From positions 1 through 21,362 of the forward strand of contig CAZXMB010000032.1 in NCBI GenBank assembly GCA_964641715.1: 21,362 nucleotides of DNA, given 5' to 3'. The notes beneath the pieces were generated by a model. It did no database searches. It saw nothing but the letters and a program-made list of their open reading frames with translations, and had not been told where the DNA came from. Source of the DNA: CAZXMB01 sp964641715 (GTDB lineage: Bacteria; Desulfobacterota; BSN033; UBA1163). The translations under genes and the position numbers were made by a program. This document shows, piece after piece, positions 7,859 through 13,479 of the stretch (within the stretch, counting starts at the first letter, position 1; each line of letters opens with the position of its first letter).

Positions 7859-8636
7859 CTGCTCAACTCCTCCTGCCAGTTTTGGAAGAAGTTTTTAGTG
7901 TTAGAATTCTCCGGCAAATTTTTGGGATAGACCTTGGTCTGAAGGGTAATGTTTTCCCCTGTCCCCAGTGAAAGAGTGAGGACCAATTTAATTTCGTCCT
8001 CTGTTGCGCCCCGTGTCACCACAAACGAAGAGACATTTTCAGCCAGGTTGCTGACAGCCGCAGGTGAAGTCTTTACCTTCTGGAGATCGGTTCCTGCCAA
8101 CTGAAAGGTGATATTTTCAGAGGTGCTGTCCTGAGCTGTTGCATGGGTTCTTGTAAATGTGATCAAGCTGGCTGAACCTCCTGCAACTGGCAACGTGATG
8201 CTATTAGCATCCCGTATATCCCTGCACATCCGTTCCAGTGCCAATTTCCCCTCATCCAGAAGGGTCTTCTGGTTGACCATCATCACATAGGTTCGGACAC
8301 TGCTCGTCAGAAAATAGATCGTAATCGCTGAGACAATGGACAGGATGACGATTACAATGANNNNNNNNNNNNNNNNNNNNNNNNNNNNNNNNNNNNNNNN
8401 NNNNNNNNNNNNNNNNNNNNNNNNNNNNNNNNNNNNNNNNNNNNNNNNNNNNNNNNNNNNGTCAGAAAATAGATCGTAATCGCTGAGACAATGGACAGGA
8501 TGACGATTACAATGACTATTTCAATCAGTGTGAAACCCTTTAATCCCCTCCACCCCCCCTTTAATAAAGGGGGGTAAGGGGGGATTATTGGGTTACGGAA
8601 ACCTTGTGGCCACGGCATAAATTTCATAAGTATCAT
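7855..8636 (-). CDS. PilW/MshO-like prepilin, split by a false assembly gap
   Basis: One gene is interrupted by 100 N and a duplicated 55-bp edge (8306-8360 repeats 8461-8515). Removing the N run and one copy joins the halves in frame: 176 + 451 = 627 bases, 208 residues plus stop. The joined protein has the class III prepilin signal LKG/FTLIEIVIVIVIL, with Glu5 present, a helix running on through TSSVRTYVMMVNQKTLLDEGKL, and a beta-rich C-terminal domain. LERMCRDIRDANSI is typical of PilW-like subunits. The leader before the cleavage site contains a repeat-encoded stretch (NPIIPPYPPLLKGGWRG). The assumed ATG at 8636 lies within the end of the pilV-like gene (44-bp overlap); ATGs at 8627 and 8618 are alternatives. 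Confidence 0.85.
8361..8460. other. Assembly gap (100 N) between overlapping contig ends
   Basis: The 55 bases left of the gap (8306-8360) are identical to the 55 bases right of it (8461-8515). This is what results when two contigs that really overlap are scaffolded with a fixed spacer. There is probably no missing sequence, and the prepilin gene is intact. Confidence 0.93.
8542..8589. repeat. G/C-run palindromic repeat inside the pilW-like leader
   Basis: AATCCCCTCC at 8542-8551, a palindrome CCCCCCTTTAATAAAGGGGGG around 8555-8574, and GGGGGATTATTG up to 8590. It is the same family and the same orientation as the block at 7761-7838. On the minus strand it encodes NPIIPPYPPLLKGGWRG just upstream of the prepilin cleavage site. 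Confidence 0.78.
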
Positions 8637-9021
8637 CCTGAGGGTCTTTTACCCGAACAAGAATCCTCTTGTATCCTACATCTATGGCAGAGGTATTAAA
8701 ATTATTGTCCACATAAATAATCTCCCATTGCCACTGGTAGCTGGAAATATCGGAGTTAACGTATGGCGTAAGGGCAATTGGGTCCAGGGCTGTGTTGCCA
8801 TAGTTAAATTTCATCAACTCTTCCGTCTTCTGATGACCGAGGGACATGGCGGTTGCGACCATCTCCGGTTTGCCGCTCCCTTTCACACTCGAAGCAAAAG
8901 GAACGATGATCGCAGGCAATAGGATGCCTGCCAAAACGATCAGAATGATAATCTCAATAAGTGTAAAACCTTTGTTCCCTAATGCGGATTGCGGATTGCA
9001 GAATTCGGAATAACTATTCAT
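8593..9021 (-). CDS. PilV/MshD-like prepilin
   Basis: The protein has 142 residues. The signal NKG/FTLIEIIILIVLAGILLPAII is a clear class III prepilin leader junction with Glu5, followed by a helix and a small C-terminal domain (VKDPQDDTYEIYAVATRFP). Residues about 4-16 (YSEFCNPQSALGN) are encoded by the repeat arm at 8981-9012. The ATG overlaps the TGA of the upstream four-helix-bundle gene (ATGA), so translation is probably coupled to that inserted gene. It overlaps the next prepilin gene at its 3' end. It is likely a minor pilin of the tip or priming complex. Confidence 0.85.
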   Translation of the reverse strand: MNSYSEFCNPQSALGNKGFTLIEIIILIVLAGILLPAIIVPFASSVKGSGKPEMVATAMSLGHQKTEELMKFNYGNTALDPIALTPYVNSDISSYQWQWEIIYVDNNFNTSAIDVGYKRILVRVKDPQDDTYEIYAVATRFP

Positions 9022-9430
9022 TTTTTACTTTTCCTTGCAGTTTTAATTGAAGAAACAGTCATAGCTAAAATTTGATCAGCTTCGCTTAAAAGATAAATTA
9101 ATTCATTCTTTTCAATTAGACCGGAATCAATGAGAAGTTCCATCCAATATATAGACTCATCAGCCTCTTCTTCTACAATGCCCATCTTTGAAATGAAATC
9201 TGCAGTCGATCTGGCTCTACAGGCAGCCCGATAATTAGCTCCAACTGAAGTGCCCGCACTTATAAATTGCCTACCGAGGATTTCCGCTGTCCTCCCCTTC
9301 GGAAGCATTTCAGCAATTTTTATGACTTTTAAAGCAAATTGTTTTGTTCTTTCTTTCAGATTTTTCTTTTCCATAACGTTCTCCCCGGTTTCCGATTTTC
9401 ATTCCGCAATCCACATTCCGAAATCCGAAA
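8981..9430. mobile_element. Candidate element A: four-helix-bundle gene between inverted short-unit arrays
   Basis: The left arm (8981-9012) and right arm (9388-9430) are built from the same unit in opposite orientation. TGCGGATTGCGGATTG at 8983-8998 matches TGTGGATTGCGGAATG on the other strand at 9400-9415, 14 of 16. Between them lies one gene (9018-9374). The right arm starts directly at the fimT-like stop codon and the left arm lies inside the pilV-like leader, so the element fills the joint between two prepilin genes. I see no transposase and no clear target-site duplication. The call as mobile is inference from structure and from the related copies at 16393-16913 and 19235-19709. Confidence 0.6.
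9018..9374 (-). CDS. Four-helix-bundle protein (23S rRNA intervening-sequence protein superfamily), copy A
   Basis: The protein has 118 residues, almost wholly helical, with the family pattern LKERTKQFALKV...LPKG....GRQFISAGTSVGANYRAA, then DFISKMGIVEEEADESIYWMELL and a last amphipathic helix. The family is named for proteins encoded in 23S rRNA insertions; the Avd protein of diversity-generating retroelements has the same fold. No rRNA or reverse transcriptase is near here. It shares many positions with the copy at 19302-19664 (ERT..FA, LPK, NY..A, DFI.K, ES.YW..LID). GGGGAG lies 5 bp before the ATG. The TGA overlaps the next prepilin ATG. Its function is unknown; nothing in it suggests a pilus role, so it is probably an inserted passenger. 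Confidence 0.85.
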   Translation of the reverse strand: MEKKNLKERTKQFALKVIKIAEMLPKGRTAEILGRQFISAGTSVGANYRAACRARSTADFISKMGIVEEEADESIYWMELLIDSGLIEKNELIYLLSEADQILAMTVSSIKTARKSKK

Positions 9431-9949
9431 TTATAAGATATTTACCTTGCCTGTATATTCCACCACATTAATTGTTTTTGTCTGACCCCCTCCGGAAACA
9501 GCTACTGACCCACCTCCTCCTACTATTGGTTCCCCGAGGGAATTAAAGGTGATGGTAAAATTATTTCCAATCGTTACTCCTGATGGAAGTTGCCCGGTAG
9601 GATCAAGACCCCCGGAGGGATTGAATGTGTAGACCGATGAACCTGAGGTGAAGACGACGCTCTTTGAAGTCCGGTTCGCCATGGCATATTCCTGAGCATA
9701 TCGAATGTCAGATGCGATCATATAAGCGGCCCCATCCACTGAGGCCCTTGACGATGTGGCATAGTCGAACCTGGGGATGACCACCACAGCAATGATTGCA
9801 ATGATGAGCATGACGAGGATGAGTTCAATGAGTGACATCCCGGATTGCGGATTGCCGATTGCGGAATGCGGAATCAAAAATCCGAAATCCGAATTCCGAA
9901 ATCCGAAATTTTGAGATTTATTGTTCATCGTCCTTCGTTCATTGTTCAT
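9431..9949 (-). CDS. GspH/FimT-like prepilin
   Basis: About 172 residues from the ATG at 9949. The prepilin junction is SG/MSLIELILVMLIIAIIAVVVIP with Glu5, followed by AAYMIASDIRYAQEYAMANRTS, the hallmark of the GspH/FimT family, and a Gly/Ser-rich beta domain. The leader of about 36 residues is unusually long and is encoded entirely by dispersed repeats (9840-9911 and 9921-9955). The start is uncertain: TTG 9955 (directly after the pilC stop), ATG 9949 and ATG 9928 (AAGGA close upstream) are all in frame. Probably a minor pilin in the tip complex, with the three prepilins that follow. Confidence 0.85.
   Translation of the reverse strand: MNNERRTMNNKSQNFGFRNSDFGFLIPHSAIGNPQSGMSLIELILVMLIIAIIAVVVIPRFDYATSSRASVDGAAYMIASDIRYAQEYAMANRTSKSVVFTSGSSVYTFNPSGGLDPTGQLPSGVTIGNNFTITFNSLGEPIVGGGGSVAVSGGGQTKTINVVEYTGKVNIL
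9840..9911. repeat. Geneless inverted pair of the element A arms, inside the fimT-like leader
   Basis: The left half, 9840-9875, carries CGGATTGC/CGGAATGC units. The right half, 9881-9911, carries units reading TCCGAAA and GAATTCCGAAATCC. On the minus strand the right half reads TTTCGGATTTCGGAAT, identical to the start of the right arm of element A (9415-9430 on the other strand), and the left half matches its left arm. The two halves are separated by only about 5 bp instead of a gene. Confidence 0.7.
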
Positions 9950-9955
9950 TGTCAA
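9921..9955. repeat. Short direct repeat (AATGAAC units) at the fimT-like gene start
   Basis: On the minus strand the sequence reads TTGACAATGAACAATGAACG then AAGGACGATGAACAATAAA: three to four copies of a unit close to AATGAAC. It provides all candidate start codons of the prepilin gene and begins directly after the pilC stop. Confidence 0.6.
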
Positions 9956-11173
9956 TTACCTAAACAAAGAGGCCATATTCCACCAGGGAAGGAATACAGC
10001 CAGTGCCAGAAATAAAACCACCACCCCCATCAGAACCGTCAGCATGGGTTCGAGATAAGCGGAGAGTTTCTTGATTTGATTGTCCACTTCAAGATCATAA
10101 TATTCACTCACTCTCATCAGCATCTCATCAAGTGTACCGGAGGATTCTCCCACGGAAACCATCTGGATGACAAGGGGTGTAAACTGGCCGCTTTCGCGCA
10201 ATGCATCGGCCAGACCTTTCCCCTCTCTCACCTTCTGCTGAATCCCTCCAATGGATTGGGAGAGAAGACTGTTATCCACGGTGGTCGAAGTGATCTCCAG
10301 CGTCGGGAGGATGGGGATCCCGCTCTTGTAAAGCATGACAAACGTATAGGCGAATTTGGATAAAGCGATCTTTAAGAAGAGTGAACCAAAGACCGGAATT
10401 CTCCCTTTGATCTTATCCCACATCTGTTTTCCCTTTTCGGTTTTAACAGAGCGTTTCAGAGCCACCGGGATTCCGAAAACCCCTATCATCACGAGATACC
10501 AGTAGGTATGGAAGATCTCATTGATCCGGATCATGATGCGGGTCGGTAAGGGCAGGGGGGTCTTGAATTGGGCAAAAGTCATCGCAAATCTTGGAATCAC
10601 AAAGTAAATTAAGACGCCAAATGCAATGACCAGCGCAAGGGTGACAATCTTGGGATACCGGGTGGCCTCTCTCACCCTTTGGCGGGTCCTGATTTCCCGC
10701 TCCGCAAGGGTGATGAACCGGTCGAGCGATTCGCCCAATCTTCCGGAGGTTTCCCCTGCCCGAATCATATTGGTATAAACGTTTGGGAATACCCGGGGAT
10801 GTCTTGACATGGCTGAGAAAAGGGTACTCCCTCCCTCAATCTCCCCGTGCATCTGCTCCAAGACTTGCTTGAGCTTCTTATTTTCTGTCTGCTCTTTCAG
10901 GCTGAAGAGGCCGGAGAGCAGGGGCACCCCGGCCTTGTAGAGAGTGGAGAATTGCTGGCTGAAAAGGACGATCTCCTCCAGGCGAACCTTCTGAAACCGG
11001 CTCCATAAATCGGATAGGTTGAGAGAGACCGCCTCCTTTACCTCTTCAATGACAATGGGGAGGTATCCGAGGTGATGGAGCTGGTCTCCGGCTAACTGAA
11101 GCGTAGGAGCCTCAATTGTACCCTCCACCGCTTTTCCCGAACGGTCTCTCACTCTGTATTTAAAGGCAGGCAT
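9956..11173 (-). CDS. pilC: PilC/GspF/MshG inner-membrane platform protein
   Basis: The protein has 405 residues, full length for the family. It opens MPAFKYRVRDRSGKAVEGTIEA and has two T2SSF domains, about 69-190 (FSQQFSTLYKAGVPLLSGL) and about 270-393 (FAYTFVMLYKSGIPILPTLE), with membrane helices at about 168-190, 220-237 and 373-396. PilC proteins anchor the cytoplasmic assembly and retraction ATPases in the inner membrane. The expected partner ATPase (PilB/MshE) is not in this window. It follows the lone response regulator by 26 bp with a weak AAAGGG site, so it may share that transcript. Confidence 0.93.
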   Translation of the reverse strand: MPAFKYRVRDRSGKAVEGTIEAPTLQLAGDQLHHLGYLPIVIEEVKEAVSLNLSDLWSRFQKVRLEEIVLFSQQFSTLYKAGVPLLSGLFSLKEQTENKKLKQVLEQMHGEIEGGSTLFSAMSRHPRVFPNVYTNMIRAGETSGRLGESLDRFITLAEREIRTRQRVREATRYPKIVTLALVIAFGVLIYFVIPRFAMTFAQFKTPLPLPTRIMIRINEIFHTYWYLVMIGVFGIPVALKRSVKTEKGKQMWDKIKGRIPVFGSLFLKIALSKFAYTFVMLYKSGIPILPTLEITSTTVDNSLLSQSIGGIQQKVREGKGLADALRESGQFTPLVIQMVSVGESSGTLDEMLMRVSEYYDLEVDNQIKKLSAYLEPMLTVLMGVVVLFLALAVFLPWWNMASLFR

Positions 11174-11199
11174 AGGTTAAACCCTTTGACCCCTTCTAA

Positions 11200-11574
11200 T
11201 TATGTTTTACTCAGATACGACTTCACCTTCCTCATCAGCTCATCCATCTCAAAGGGTTTGGTGATATACTCATCGGCCCCTGTCTCTTTTCCAAGAAGTT
11301 TATCCTTTTCCTGGGTCTTGGCGGTCAACATGAGGATAGGGATGTGTTTGTATCTCTCATCAAATTTTAATAGCCTGCAAACCTTGTACCCATCCAGTTT
11401 GGGAAGCATGAGGTCAAGAAGGATCAAATCCGGATTTTCCTTTCGTGCCTGATTCAGGGCATCTTCGCCATTATGAGAGACCAGGACATCATACCCTTCG
11501 AGTTCCAGTGAGAAACGCACGGTTTCCACCAGATCCAGCTCGTCATCAACCAGTAAGATTCTCTTCTTATTCAT
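11200..11574 (-). CDS. Stand-alone receiver (REC) protein
   Basis: 124 residues made only of a receiver domain: acidic pair D10/D11, phospho-acceptor D54 (LLDLMLP), T84 (MLTA) and K106 (TKPF). There is no output domain, so it acts by protein contact or as a phosphate relay. The ATG overlaps the TGA of the kinase gene (ATGA) with AAGGGGG upstream, so the two are coupled and are a likely pair. It directly precedes pilC, which suggests a link to pilus control; that is inference. Confidence 0.9.
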   Translation of the reverse strand: MNKKRILLVDDELDLVETVRFSLELEGYDVLVSHNGEDALNQARKENPDLILLDLMLPKLDGYKVCRLLKFDERYKHIPILMLTAKTQEKDKLLGKETGADEYITKPFEMDELMRKVKSYLSKT

Positions 11575-13130
11575 TTTGGCCCCCTTAAATTTTCTTTCGC
11601 TTTCTTAAAGAGCTCTCGCTTTGTGAGGGTCTCCTCAGGGTAGGTGGCTGTTCCGATCTTAACTGCGATGGACTGATTAAGATTCCTGAGGGGATTTTTT
11701 TGAAGATCCTCCTCAATCCGCTGGCGAATCGCCTGAGCCCCTCTGAGATCCGCTTCGCAAAATGCGGCCAATACCTTCTCCTGCTTCCTTCTCAATAAAA
11801 TATCCGCCTTTCTGCAGAGACATTGTTTTATCTTGGCTTCTAACTGGTCCAGTAAGACCTCCTCCGTTCTCTCCCCCTGATCCAGCAGCTCGATCAGAAA
11901 GAGGCTAAGAGGAGATTGGCTTTCCTGTGCCCGGCGAAACTCTCTGTCCAGGACGAACCGGAAGTTGGCATCCCTCCTTTCTCCTTCGGAGACAGGCAGG
12001 GTGAAGGTGAAGGTGCTCCCTTTTCCCACCTCACTCTCTGCCCAGATCTTTCCCTGATGGGCCTCCACCAAACCCTTTGTAATAGCCAGGCCCAATCCCG
12101 TTCCACCCGCTGACCGGTGGAGCGAATCTTCGACCTGAAAAAACTTTTCAAAGATTGCCTCCAGCTGTTCCGGAGGGATACCGATGCCTGTGTCTTTGAC
12201 AGAGATGGCGATCCGGTCACTCTGTTTCTCTCCTTCATCTCGATGAATCAATTTTGCGGTGATCAGGATTCGGCCACCCTCCGGGGTAAATTTGATGGCG
12301 TTGCCGATGAGATTGGTGAGGATCTGTTCCACTTTTTCCTGATCCGCATAGACGAGAGGAAGGTTTCCCGGTTCTTCGACTTCGATCCGGACGGATTTCC
12401 CATCCGCCTGAGGCCTCAAAGAGCACGCGGTTGATTCGATGATGGCTTTTAATTCCACATCCTTAAAGTCCATTTTTATTTTTCCTGACTCGATCCGGGA
12501 GAGATTGAGCAGGTCATTGAGGATATTGGTCAGGCGGTTAATATTTCTATCCGCCATAGAGAGGAATTTCGACTGATTTTCATTGATGGCTCCTGTCTTT
12601 CCCTGAAGGACCAACTGAATGGCATTCTTAATGGCTGAGAGGGGAGTCCTCAACTCATGGGAGGCAACCGAGACAAATTCTGATTTGATGGCATCGATTC
12701 TCCGTAGCTCCTGATTTGCCTTTTCCAGCTGGTCTGCAAAGTCCTTAAGACGGACAAAGCGCTGTTTTTCCTCAAGGACCTTTTTGAGACGGAGAATGAT
12801 CTCTTCCAGGTTCAGAGGTTTTAAAAGATAGTCGCTTGCCCCTTGTTTCATCGCTTCCAATGCTGAATCAATGGTCCCGTGGCCTGTCATCAGGACTGTT
12901 AGAATCTCAGGTCTTGATTTACCGATTTCGGTCACCAACTGAAGGCCATCCATGACCGGCATCTTGAGGTCGGTCATGACCAGATCGAATTTCTCCTGGG
13001 CAATTTTTTTCAGGGCTTCCTCTCCATTTTCAGCCAGTTCGACCTGGAACCCCCCGAAGCGGGTCAGGGCCTTGAAAAGGAATTCCCTGATCTCCCTCTC
13101 ATCATCAACCACAAGAATTCTATTTTCCAT
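11571..13130 (-). CDS. REC-histidine kinase with C-terminal degenerate GGDEF-like domain
   Basis: 519 residues. Domains: REC at about 1-120 (D9/D10, D54 in VMTDLKMP, K104), coiled linker to about 145, HisKA with H158 in SHELRTPLSA, HATPase_c at about 215-375 (NLIGNAIKFTPEGG, DTGIGIP, GGTGLGLAI), then about 385-519 resembling a GGDEF fold (FRFVLDREFRRAQESQSPLSLFLIEL, and IGTATYPEE...LFKKAKENL at the end). Where GGDEF should stand the sequence reads LLRRKQEKVLAAF, so diguanylate cyclase activity is not expected. With its own receiver at the N-terminus it may take signals from another kinase, for instance the 881-residue protein upstream. It starts 1 bp after the stop of the HTH gene. Confidence 0.88.
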   Translation of the reverse strand: MENRILVVDDEREIREFLFKALTRFGGFQVELAENGEEALKKIAQEKFDLVMTDLKMPVMDGLQLVTEIGKSRPEILTVLMTGHGTIDSALEAMKQGASDYLLKPLNLEEIILRLKKVLEEKQRFVRLKDFADQLEKANQELRRIDAIKSEFVSVASHELRTPLSAIKNAIQLVLQGKTGAINENQSKFLSMADRNINRLTNILNDLLNLSRIESGKIKMDFKDVELKAIIESTACSLRPQADGKSVRIEVEEPGNLPLVYADQEKVEQILTNLIGNAIKFTPEGGRILITAKLIHRDEGEKQSDRIAISVKDTGIGIPPEQLEAIFEKFFQVEDSLHRSAGGTGLGLAITKGLVEAHQGKIWAESEVGKGSTFTFTLPVSEGERRDANFRFVLDREFRRAQESQSPLSLFLIELLDQGERTEEVLLDQLEAKIKQCLCRKADILLRRKQEKVLAAFCEADLRGAQAIRQRIEEDLQKNPLRNLNQSIAVKIGTATYPEETLTKRELFKKAKENLRGPK

Positions 13131-13131
13131 C

Positions 13132-13320
13132 TCATCCTTTTCCCTTCAGGAATGGATTTTCTCTACCCGAAAGCCATAAATCCAAAGCCTCCTTTTTGAA
13201 TCTCCAGCTTCCACCTACCTTACGGCCTGGGATCTCCCCGTGTTTGGCCAGACGGTAGATGGTTCTGACATGGATGCTCAGGTATTCCGCTGCTTCACGA
13301 GGCGTCATGACTTCTTTCAT
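13132..13320 (-). CDS. Excisionase-family (HTH_17) small DNA-binding protein
   Basis: 62 residues with the complete excisionase/MerR-like helix-turn-helix: MTPREAAEYLSIHVRTIYRLAKHGEIPGRKVGGSWRFKKEALDLW (split here: MTPREAAEYLSIHVRTIYRL is the HTH, GGSWRF the wing). GGAGAG lies before the ATG. It ends one base before the kinase start (TGA-G-ATG), so it is cotranscribed with that kinase. No integrase or phage gene is nearby, so it is more likely a transcription factor of the signalling operon than a recombination factor. Its targets cannot be read from the window. Confidence 0.87.
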   Translation of the reverse strand: MKEVMTPREAAEYLSIHVRTIYRLAKHGEIPGRKVGGSWRFKKEALDLWLSGRENPFLKGKG

Positions 13321-13358
13321 AATTTCTCTCCAATCAAAATAAATTATCTCCCTATCTC

Positions 13359-13458
13359 NNNNNNNNNNNNNNNNNNNNNNNNNNNNNNNNNNNNNNNNNN
13401 NNNNNNNNNNNNNNNNNNNNNNNNNNNNNNNNNNNNNNNNNNNNNNNNNNNNNNNNNN
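13359..13458. other. Assembly gap (100 N), edges share 10 bp
   Basis: The left edge ends TCCCTATCTC and the right edge starts with the same 10 bases. As at 8361-8460 this may be a fixed spacer between contigs that overlap, in which case the HTH gene and the 881-residue kinase gene are only about 50 bp apart. Ten bases of low-complexity sequence could also match by chance. Confidence 0.75.
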
Positions 13459-13479
13459 TCCCTATCTCCCCATCCTGGT

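Noticed and set aside
8352..8636. A separate 94-residue prepilin gene distinct from a 143-residue gene at 7855-8286
   Set aside because: The gap edges are duplicated, and joining them gives one in-frame prepilin; these are two halves of one gene.
9018..9374. Avd of a diversity-generating retroelement
   Set aside because: The fold family matches, but there is no reverse transcriptase, template repeat or variable repeat in the window.
9840..9911. CRISPR-like array
   Set aside because: The units are 7-10 bp, degenerate and inverted in the middle; there are no spacers of constant length and no cas genes.
13132..13320. Phage excisionase marking a prophage end
   Set aside because: There is no integrase, att-like repeat or tRNA; the gene is embedded in a signalling operon.
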